Assembly: GCF_000718005.1 (NCBI RefSeq)
Contig: NZ_JODV01000025.1
Reading direction: 5' to 3' (one strand)
Length of the DNA: 59,393 nt
Origin: Actinoalloteichus_B caeruleus
GTDB lineage: Bacteria; Actinomycetota; Actinomycetes; Mycobacteriales; Pseudonocardiaceae
Shown: positions 9,701 to 16,265 of the stretch, one piece after another
Position numbering within the stretch: the first letter of the stretch is position 1
Layout: each line of letters opens with the position of its first letter
Made by a program: the position numbers and the translations under genes
Notes under the pieces: generated by a model
The model's input: only the letters and a program-made list of their open reading frames with translations
Told to the model about the DNA's origin: nothing
Database searches by the model: none

Positions 9701-12213
9701 GCTACCGGCACCGGATCGACTGGGCACCCTCGCTCGACGTCCGCCCGGACCAGGTGACCGGCACCTGGCTGGTGGTGTCGCCGGACACCGGCGACCGGGT
9801 CCGCGAGGTGCTGCGCGCCCACGGAGCGGCGGTCCGGGCCACCCAGCCGGAACGGGTCGTCGACGAACTCGCAGCATCGGATCACCTCACGGGAGTGGTC
9901 CTCGTGGGCGGCGCGGTGCGGGACCTGGTCGAGACGCTGCGGGCCCTGATCGAGTCGGGCACGGAGGTGCCGCTCTGGTGTGTCACGCGCGGTGCGGTCG
10001 AGGCCGCGCCCGGCGACCCGGCACCCGGCGGCGAGGCCGCGCTCTGGGGGGTCGGGATCGTCGCGGCCCTGGAACACCCGGACCGGTGGGGTGGGCTGGT
10101 CGACGTCCCGGTGGCCCCCACCCCGGAATCCGACGCTCGGCTCGTCAGCGTGCTGGCGGAGCCCAACGGCGAGGACCAGCTCGCGGTCCGGGCCCAGGGG
10201 GTGTTCGCGCGACGGCTGGTGCCCGCGGCCCTCGGCGCCCGTCGCGCCAGCACCTCATGGCGGACCACCGGCACGGTCCTGGTCACCGGTGACACCGCCA
10301 CGCGTGGCCCGTCGGTCGCGCGCTGGCTCACCGAGCGGGGTGCCGAACACGTCGTCCTCCTGCGCCGGACCACGGCGACGACCGGGCAGCTGGCGGCGAC
10401 GGTCGACGTCGGGGCCGGCCCCGTTCCGACGGGCGCCCCGGTGACCGTGCTCGACGTCCCAGCCGACCCCGGGGCGCTCCTCACCCGGCTCCGCGACCAG
10501 GGGCACGCGGTGTCCGGGGCCGTTCACCTGACCACCACTTCCGACCCGGGCAGCCCCCTGGCGAACACCAGCGGCGAGGTGGTGGACGCGGCCGTGCGTG
10601 AGGAGGTGGACCTGGCGACGGCCCTCGACGTCGTCCTCGACGCACCCGAGACGACCTTCGTGGTCCTCACCTCGACCGCGGCGACCTGGGGGAGCGGTGG
10701 TTTCGCCGCGCAGGCCGCTGCCGGAGCCAGCCTCGACGCCCTCATCCGACGCCGCAGGTCCAGGGGACTGGCTGGTACGGCGCTCGCGGGACTGCCGTGG
10801 GAGGACGGCGGCGAGCGCTCCACCGCGCTGAGAACCCAGCTGGAACGGCGCGGGCTGCGGATGCCGGCACCGGACGCGGCGCTGGACGCGCTGGGTCACG
10901 CCCTGGACAACGACGACACGAGCGTCGCGGTGGCGGACGTGGACTGGGACCGGTTCGCGGCCTCCTTCACCTCCGTGCGGCAGAGCCCGCTGCTCCTCGA
11001 CCTGGTCGACCCCGCCGACGCCCGGGAGGAACGACCTGCTCGTGGCGACGCGGGGGCCGAACACGCGGAGCTCACGGGGCGGCTCGCTGGTGCCACCCCC
11101 GCCGAACGGCACCGGGTGTTGCTCGAGCTGGTCCGCGAGCACGTCGCGGCCGTCCTCGGGCACCCCTCAGCCGACGCGGTCGACCCGGAGCGCGCTTTCC
11201 TGGAGCAGGGCTTCGACTCGTTGACCGCGGTCGAGCTGCGCGACGGTCTCCGCGCCGCCGTCGGCACCGCCCTGTCCGCGACGCTGCTGTTCGACCACCC
11301 GAGCCCCACCGCCCTCGCACGGCACCTCACGACCCTCGTCACCACCGACGGGGACGCGGAGCCGGTCGCCGAGGCCACCGCGCCGGTCTCGGACGGCATC
11401 CTCGGCGCCCTGTTCCAGCACAGCATGACCAGCGGCCGGCCGGACACCTACTCGAAACTGCTGCTGGAACTCGCCACCTATCGGCCGACCTACCGCGATC
11501 CGGCCGAACTGGCCGGTCCGCCGAGCATCATGCGCCTCGCGGAAGGGGGGACCCGCCCGAGCCTCGTCTGCTGCTGCACGGTGGCGATGGGATCGGGGTT
11601 CCACGAGTACGCCCGCCTCGCGGCCGGCTTCCGGGGTGACCGGGACGTCTACGCCCTGCAACATCCCGGGTTCGCGCCGGGCCAGCTGATGCCCGACACG
11701 TTCGACGTGCTGATCCGGACGCACGTCGAGACGGTGCTCGACACCCTCGGGCCGGCACCGTTCGTCCTCGCCGGTCACTCCGCCGGCGCGATGATGGCCA
11801 ACTCGCTGGCCGCGGCGCTGGCCGAGCGGGGTCGGCCCCCGGTGGCGCTCGTGCTCCTCGACAGCTACCCGGTCGGTAGCCCGGTACTGGCCAAGTGGTT
11901 GCCGGAACTGTTCAGCGGCATGGCCGCGCCGGACGGTGCCTACACCCCGATGGACGACCACCGCATCACCGCCTGGGCCGGCTACATCCCCCTGCTCGAT
12001 GACTGGCAGGCGGCCGACATTCCCGTGCCGACCCTGCTCGCCAGAGCGGACACACCACTCGGCGAGTGGGCCGACGACGGTTCGTGGCGTTCGTCGTGGG
12101 AGTTTCCCCACTCCGAGATCGACGTGCCTGGCGACCATTTCAGTATGCTCGGCACGCATGCCCCCCAGGTCGCCTCCGGAATTCGGCACTGGCTCTCCGA
12201 GCGGGGCTGGTGA
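6787..12213 (+). CDS. Type I modular PKS, final module: KS-AT-KR(degenerate)-ACP-TE
   Basis: Last extension and release step of the PKS line; 1808 residues. The N-terminal 30 residues form a charged docking helix (VVEALRSSLIENDRLRKQN). KS has Cys about 198 (DTACSSS). AT has GHSQGE near 650 and YASH near 750, the pattern of methylmalonyl-CoA ATs. The KR region keeps the fold length, but its nucleotide motif is altered (TGDTATRG instead of TGGxGxLG) and the catalytic Tyr is replaced by Gln with the following Asn replaced by Gly (GFAAQAAAG near 1306-1314). It is therefore judged inactive and the last beta-keto group should remain. ACP Ser is about 1478. The type I thioesterase has GHSAG (Ser about 1665), an LLDSYP Asp and a GDHF His. 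The start overlaps the previous stop by one base, so the two are probably translationally coupled. Whether the TE hydrolyses or cyclises cannot be seen. Confidence 0.95.
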   Translation: MSDGTEQVVEALRSSLIENDRLRKQNQRLRSAWTEPVAVVGMSCRYPGGAQSPEDLWRLVLDGTDAITPYPAGRGWETWFGGQDVTPHGGFLHDADLFDPSVFGISPREAVVMDPQQRLLLEASWEVFERAGIDPRSQRESRTGVYVGASPSGYSAATVGTGDSDGFVVTGTANSVLAGRISYCLGLVGPAMTIDTACSSSLVALHVAAQGLRRGECSLAIAGGVTVMANPAAFVEFGRQGGLAADGRCKSFAESADGTGWSEGVGLVLLERLSEARRNGHQVLAVIRGSSVNSDGASNGLTAPNGPSQRRVIRQALADAGLAPAEVDVVEAHGTGTSLGDPIEARALLATYGAERTEPLWLGSIKSNIGHTQAAAGVAGVIKMIQALRHAVLPRTLHVDSPSSTVDWSTGAVRLLTTQRDWPATSRPRRAAVSAFGMSGTNAHLVLEQAPEPAQPAHQPDTDPVVAGPAVPWLLSGRTPAALRAQANRLRSWVSDRPELAVEDVGWSLAHTRAALEHRAAVVAEDREALLSGLAAIAEGRPEPGVVAAAAGERGRPVFVFPGQGAQWSGMAAGLLARSPAFADELRACDRALAPWVDWSVTDVIGQVPGAPELDRVDVVQPALWAVMVSLSGLWRACGVEPAAVLGHSQGEIAAACVAGALSLSDGAQVVALRSRALLALAGQGGMVSLPEAEPRARERISPWSDRLGIAAVNGPRHVVVSGDSGAVDELLAACEAEGVRAKRIPVDYASHSHHVEGLRAEIVDSLSGITPTSSAVPFYSSVTGGRIDTVELDAAYWYRSLRSTVDFDGGARAALVDRHPRFVEVSPHPVLAMSLADIIEDVGSTATTHPTLRRGDDDTGRFTQSLAHAHVHGADVDWSGILAGARRVDLPTYAFRRQRFWSEQVALEAPPAAEEDATAGTALWAAVESGDPAAVTEELDVPSEEDDAVRRLLPHLAAYRDRDRRRARVDRYRHRIDWAPSLDVRPDQVTGTWLVVSPDTGDRVREVLRAHGAAVRATQPERVVDELAASDHLTGVVLVGGAVRDLVETLRALIESGTEVPLWCVTRGAVEAAPGDPAPGGEAALWGVGIVAALEHPDRWGGLVDVPVAPTPESDARLVSVLAEPNGEDQLAVRAQGVFARRLVPAALGARRASTSWRTTGTVLVTGDTATRGPSVARWLTERGAEHVVLLRRTTATTGQLAATVDVGAGPVPTGAPVTVLDVPADPGALLTRLRDQGHAVSGAVHLTTTSDPGSPLANTSGEVVDAAVREEVDLATALDVVLDAPETTFVVLTSTAATWGSGGFAAQAAAGASLDALIRRRRSRGLAGTALAGLPWEDGGERSTALRTQLERRGLRMPAPDAALDALGHALDNDDTSVAVADVDWDRFAASFTSVRQSPLLLDLVDPADAREERPARGDAGAEHAELTGRLAGATPAERHRVLLELVREHVAAVLGHPSADAVDPERAFLEQGFDSLTAVELRDGLRAAVGTALSATLLFDHPSPTALARHLTTLVTTDGDAEPVAEATAPVSDGILGALFQHSMTSGRPDTYSKLLLELATYRPTYRDPAELAGPPSIMRLAEGGTRPSLVCCCTVAMGSGFHEYARLAAGFRGDRDVYALQHPGFAPGQLMPDTFDVLIRTHVETVLDTLGPAPFVLAGHSAGAMMANSLAAALAERGRPPVALVLLDSYPVGSPVLAKWLPELFSGMAAPDGAYTPMDDHRITAWAGYIPLLDDWQAADIPVPTLLARADTPLGEWADDGSWRSSWEFPHSEIDVPGDHFSMLGTHAPQVASGIRHWLSERGW

Positions 12214-12296
12214 GGGGGTGAACGGTGGTGCGGAATGACTTCCCGGTACGAGGAGGAACACCGTCGCGGCGCGACCCGCGTCCTTCGCGGTGCGGA

Positions 12297-12755
12297 TCAG
12301 TCGAAGGAGATCGGTGCGCTCGCGAACAACAGACCCTCAGTCTGGGCGACACCCACGTGGCAACCACCGTCGAAGGTCCCGCAGTCGATCGTCATCGTTT
12401 CGCCGGTCACGAGGTCGAGACCCTCGAAAGTGGAGGTAACGGTCAGCGGCGTGCTGGCGGCGCCGTCCTCGTCGAGGGACACCGTCGGAGCGTCGTCCAC
12501 CCGGCAGAGGATGTCCCCGGTCTCGACATCACCACCGCACTGGGTCACGCTGACGGTCTCACCAGGGGTGAAACCGCTCACCTCGACGTCGACCTCGCCG
12601 CTGGCCGGCAGACCCGTGGCCGGCGCGACGGTGACGGCCGGCTCCGCCGCGACGGCGTCGTCGGACGCGAGGGCCGTACCGGCGAAGGGCAGGCCAAGCG
12701 CCGCGACCGCCGTCGCGACGCCCACGACCCGCCCGCTCCTGCTCGTGGAACGCAT
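12297..12755 (-). CDS. Secreted neocarzinostatin-family apoprotein
   Basis: A 152-residue exported protein. Residues 1-30 are a signal peptide (Arg-rich start, hydrophobic core, TALA cleavage site). The mature part matches the neocarzinostatin/macromomycin/C-1027 apoprotein family along its length: the family pattern of a Cys pair in the first half (C73, C84), the segment ASTPLTVTSTFEG (neocarzinostatin has ASTSLTVRRSFEG), a second Cys pair (C125, C132), then CHVGVAQ and the terminal PISFD (neocarzinostatin CQVGLSD and AISFN). The four cysteines would form the two family disulfides. Known members bind and protect a reactive enediyne chromophore outside the cell. Here the neighbours are an ordinary modular PKS (convergent) and a divergent ABC transporter. 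A GAGG ribosome site lies about 8 bases before the ATG. The ligand is unknown; the family call was made from remembered family sequences, without a search. Confidence 0.85.
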   Translation of the reverse strand: MRSTSRSGRVVGVATAVAALGLPFAGTALASDDAVAAEPAVTVAPATGLPASGEVDVEVSGFTPGETVSVTQCGGDVETGDILCRVDDAPTVSLDEDGAASTPLTVTSTFEGLDLVTGETMTIDCGTFDGGCHVGVAQTEGLLFASAPISFD

Positions 12756-13103
12756 GTCGGTACCTCATTCCTGGGTGGACGCCAGATATTCCGAACACGG
12801 GGTGCGCTGATTTCCGCCAGCCGGGAGGAAAACGGCGGCGGAATCAGGGGAACTCGGTTCGGGTTCGGGTGCCTGGCGTTCGGTTTATTCTTCACCGGGT
12901 TCCGGTTGGGCACGTTAGCAATGCACCGGTTCGCGGTCAACAGAAGTGATTTCGGGAATGTTGTAGGGGGTGGCGCAGGGGTATTCGCCGAGTTCTTGCG
13001 GGGTTTTTGGTGCGTGGTGGTGCTGATTGCTCCCCCGCGCGGTCGTCCGATCACGGTTCGATAGGATGTGCGCGCGGCGACTGCCGCGGAAAGGGGGCCA
13101 GTT
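12756..13103. promoter_or_regulatory. Divergent intergenic region between apoprotein and ABC genes
   Basis: This 348-base gap holds no gene. It separates the minus-strand apoprotein from the plus-strand ABC ATPase and must carry both promoters. It is less GC-rich in the middle (around 12890-13010). An inverted repeat lies near the apoprotein end, and a purine-rich ribosome site (GGAAAGGGGG) lies at the ABC end. Confidence 0.5.
12807..12847. promoter_or_regulatory. Inverted repeat upstream of the apoprotein gene
   Basis: CTGATTTCCGCC (12807-12818) pairs with GGCGGAATCAG (12837-12847) with one bulged base and an 18-base loop. It lies about 50-90 bases before the apoprotein start, so it could be a 5'-leader hairpin or an operator. 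Its role is inferred from position only. Confidence 0.4.
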
Positions 13104-13901
13104 GTGCCGAATCCAGAATCCGTGCAAGTCCCCGCGGTAGCGGACTCCGCGACGGCGGCGCTCAGGATCGACGAGCTGCGCAAGGATTTCGGCGCGAAGG
13201 CGGCGGTGGACGGCGTGTCGCTCGTCGTGCCGGCGGGTAGTTTCTTCGGCCTCGTCGGCCCCAACGGCGCCGGAAAGACCACGCTGTTGTCGATGGCCGT
13301 CGGGCTGCTCCGCCCGGACGCCGGCAGCGTCACGCTCTTCGGCTCGGATGTCTGGGCGGATCCCGTCGCGGCCAAGGAGGTACTCGGGGTGCTCCCCGAC
13401 GGCCTCGCCCTCCCGGAACGGCTGACCGGCGGCGAGCTGCTGGCGTTCGCGGGCAGCATCCGCGGTATGGCGCCGGAGGTGGTGTCCGAGCGATCCGCGG
13501 AGTTGCTGTCGGTGTTGGAACTCGACCGGGACGAGCGGACGCTCGTGATCGACTACTCCACGGGTATGCGCAAGAAGATCGGCCTCGCCGTCGCGCTGCT
13601 GCACCGACCCCGCCTGCTCGTGCTGGACGAGCCCCTGGAGGCCGTGGACCCGGTGTCGGCGGCCACGGTCAAGGCCATCCTGCGCAGGTTCGTCGACTCC
13701 GGTGGGTCCGTGTTGTTCTCCAGCCATGTCATGGCCGTCGTCGAGCAGTTGTGCGACCACGTCGCCGTGCTCTCGGCCGGGCGGGTGCTCTCCGCGGGTC
13801 CCATGTCCGAAGTCGGAGCGGGCGGCCTGGAGCAGCGGTTCATGGAGTTGGTCGGCGGAGAGGACACGGGAGCGGAGGGGTTGCGGTGGTTGGCGACCTG
13901 A
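13104..13901 (+). CDS. ABC transporter ATP-binding protein
   Basis: ATPase subunit of an ABC-2 type transporter; 265 residues with the GTG start. Walker A (GPNGAGKTT) is near residues 52-60, a degenerate signature (YSTGMRKK) near 151, Walker B (LLVLDEP) near 170, and the switch region SSHVM follows. GTG at 13104 is chosen because GGAAAGGGGG sits about 7 bases upstream; the frame is open further upstream without family similarity. It overlaps the next membrane-protein gene by 16 bases, so the two form a pair. Export of the metabolite or of a related compound is inferred from location. Confidence 0.88.
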   Translation: MPNPESVQVPAVADSATAALRIDELRKDFGAKAAVDGVSLVVPAGSFFGLVGPNGAGKTTLLSMAVGLLRPDAGSVTLFGSDVWADPVAAKEVLGVLPDGLALPERLTGGELLAFAGSIRGMAPEVVSERSAELLSVLELDRDERTLVIDYSTGMRKKIGLAVALLHRPRLLVLDEPLEAVDPVSAATVKAILRRFVDSGGSVLFSSHVMAVVEQLCDHVAVLSAGRVLSAGPMSEVGAGGLEQRFMELVGGEDTGAEGLRWLAT

Positions 13902-15850
13902 TCCGGCTGAAACTGACCCTGCTGCGCCGCTCCCTGTCCGGACAACGGGCCGCCCAGCTCGTCCTCGGCGCGCTCGTGGGTCTCCTCGCCGCCGTTGGCA
14001 CCATCTGGATCGCGGGGATCACGGCTCCCGTCGCATCGGTTTCCGGTGACCTGCTCGGCGCGGCGCTCGCCGTCTGGTTCTTCGGGTGGGCCTTCGGACC
14101 GATCCTGTTCGGCAGCGGCGGAACGGAACTCCGGCCGGACCAACTCTCGTTGTTCCCGATCCGGCCACGCGTGCTCACCGTGGGCCTGGTCAGCGCCGGG
14201 GCGGTCGGCGTCGGCCCGATCGTGACGCTGGTGGCGTTGGTCGCGCTCGTGGTCCACGGCGCCGGAAGCGGTGTCGTCCCCGCCCTGGTCGCCGTGCCGG
14301 GGCTCCTGCTCACGCTCGTGCTCGTGGTCCTGGTGTCGAAGGTGATCGTCACCGGCCGCGGGCAGGTGGTGCGTTCGCAGCTCGGGGCGGCGCTGTCGGG
14401 ACTGTTCACCGGTGTGCTGATGGCGGCGGGCGGTACCGTCTGGGCGATCGCGCCGGCGCTCGGCAACGCCTTCACCAGCGGCTTCCCCGCGGGCTTCTCC
14501 GTCACGGTGCACGCCCTGCCGTCGGGATGGGCGCTGACCGCGGTGGACGCGGCTGGGCGCGGGGACTGGGCGCTCGTCATGGCCGGTCTCGGTGGGCTCC
14601 TCGTCGCGGATCTCCTGCTGGTGGCCGCGCTGGCCTCGTTGCTCGGCAGGCAACTCACCTCGGGCCGCGCCCAGGGCCGGCGGACTCGCAGGGTCACCCC
14701 GTCGAAGCCGGGGCCGCTCGACCGGTGGACCGGGCGGGTGCCGGGTGTGGCGGCGAAGGAACTGCGCACCTGGTTCCGGGACGTCACGAGGACGAACTTC
14801 CTGTACTTCGCGCTCTTCTACGGCCTCCTCCAGACGGTGACCCCACTGGTGATCGGTGCTGACGTGCTGCTGCCGTGGACCGGGGTGATCGTGGCCGTCT
14901 GGGTCGCGGCGGTGAGCGCCAACATGTACGCGTCGGACGGCACCGCGTTGTGGCTGACGATGGTGACACCCCGGGGTGAGCGCGCCGACGTGCGTGGCCG
15001 GCAACTGGCCTGGCTCGTCATCGTCGCGCCGATCGCGCTGGTGCTGACCGTCGTCTTCACGGCGGTGTCAGGGTTGTCGTGGGCCTGGCCGTGGGCGCTG
15101 GCCCTCACCGCGAGCGTGTTGGGTGCCGGTGCGGGGGCCGTCGTGCTCGTGGCGGTGCTGTTCCCGGTACCGATGACCGACCCCCGACAGCGGGGGAGCG
15201 GCGCCTGGGACAACCGGATCGACTTCGTGCAGGTCCTCGCGGTGCTCGGGTTGATGGCGCTCTCGACCCTGCCGACCTTCGGCACGCTGTGGATCGCCTC
15301 CGCCGTCGACTCGTCGGCGCTCAGCTGGCTGGCCGTGCTCGTCGGCGTCGGCACCGGCGCGCTGTACACCTGGGGTCTCGGTGGCCTCGCGCACCGGCGG
15401 CTCGCCGGTGGTGGGGCAGGCCTGCTCCAGCTGATGCGGTCCGGACATCGGATCGCGACCGCCAGGCCCGCGGCCCCAGCCAGTGGTCAGTCCCCTGCCG
15501 ACGGTCGGCCCCAGGCCAGCGGCGCCGGCTGGCCGACCGTCGCGCTGGTGGCCTGCTTCGTGCTGTGCTGGATTCCACTGCTGCCGCAGGGCGTGGTGCC
15601 GATGATCCTCAAACTCGTGGGTTCCGACGCGCGGTCGTGGTTCCTCGCGCTATGGATGCCGGATCACCTCCAGTGGCCCGTGATCATCGGCATGATGGTG
15701 CTCGGCCTGGGCATCCTCGCCACCGGATTCGTCATCGCCGCCAAGTACGACATCCGTCCTCCGAGCCGGCGGGGCGGCACGCCAGGGCTCGGGGCCCAGG
15801 TCCGCTCCGACCTGGAGGAACAGCAACGGCGCATGAGGAGCGGGGTCTGA
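13886..15850 (+). CDS. Large polytopic membrane protein, partner of the upstream ABC ATPase
   Basis: A 654-residue protein with many hydrophobic segments (for example around 25-75, 95-150, 165-200, 225-240, 345-390, 420-480, 500-560 and 600-650) and a cytosolic RRTRRV stretch. It looks like an actinobacterial ABC-2 family permease of the type encoded directly after its ATPase. The GTG at 13886, preceded by GGAGCGGAGGGG, fits translational coupling with the ATPase gene, which ends 16 bases further on. No substrate can be read from the sequence. Confidence 0.8.
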   Translation: MVGDLIRLKLTLLRRSLSGQRAAQLVLGALVGLLAAVGTIWIAGITAPVASVSGDLLGAALAVWFFGWAFGPILFGSGGTELRPDQLSLFPIRPRVLTVGLVSAGAVGVGPIVTLVALVALVVHGAGSGVVPALVAVPGLLLTLVLVVLVSKVIVTGRGQVVRSQLGAALSGLFTGVLMAAGGTVWAIAPALGNAFTSGFPAGFSVTVHALPSGWALTAVDAAGRGDWALVMAGLGGLLVADLLLVAALASLLGRQLTSGRAQGRRTRRVTPSKPGPLDRWTGRVPGVAAKELRTWFRDVTRTNFLYFALFYGLLQTVTPLVIGADVLLPWTGVIVAVWVAAVSANMYASDGTALWLTMVTPRGERADVRGRQLAWLVIVAPIALVLTVVFTAVSGLSWAWPWALALTASVLGAGAGAVVLVAVLFPVPMTDPRQRGSGAWDNRIDFVQVLAVLGLMALSTLPTFGTLWIASAVDSSALSWLAVLVGVGTGALYTWGLGGLAHRRLAGGGAGLLQLMRSGHRIATARPAAPASGQSPADGRPQASGAGWPTVALVACFVLCWIPLLPQGVVPMILKLVGSDARSWFLALWMPDHLQWPVIIGMMVLGLGILATGFVIAAKYDIRPPSRRGGTPGLGAQVRSDLEEQQRRMRSGV

Positions 15851-16265
15851 GGGACCCGGCGCACCGCGACCCCGGGCCGGGTGTCGAGCCGTTCGGCGCC
15901 CGGCCCGTCGCGGTCGGTGGCACCAGCTGACCCCACACCGACCGGTGAGGCGAACCGACGAACCGGCACGCGCGTGCCCAGCCACGAGATCCTGTCCACA
16001 GGTGGGCAGGGTGCCACCGCTCGTTCCGGTCCGCGCCGAGCGAGGTGAGCCGGCGGGTCGAGTTGGTTGGCCTGATCCAGGCGCGCACCGCGACGTGCCC
16101 CGGGAGACGCCGCGCCGCGGTCAACCTCGTCGAGCACCAACCAGGACGCGCACCGGTCCGGGAATCCGAGCGGTCGGGGACGAACGCGGCAGACGATTGG
16201 GCACCAGTCATGGTCGCTCGCGCACCGGGCCGGCGGTCGCGCGGCTGGCCGGGTGCGGATCCGGA
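15851..16265. other. Convergent intergenic region
   Basis: This 415-base gap lies between the plus-strand membrane protein and the minus-strand NRPS module. It contains a strong GC hairpin at its left end; otherwise nothing gene-like is seen. Confidence 0.5.
15874..15906. terminator. Candidate bidirectional hairpin terminator
   Basis: GGGCCGGG (15874-15881) and CCCGGCCC (15899-15906) form a perfect 8-bp stem with a 17-base loop, 24 bases after the membrane-protein stop. There is no T-run, which is usual for actinomycete terminators. Confidence 0.5.

Noticed and set aside
1..12213. Search for DH, ER or enediyne-type PKS domains
   Set aside because: No HxxxGxxxxP dehydratase motif, no enoylreductase and no iterative PKSE architecture are present in the visible PKS genes.
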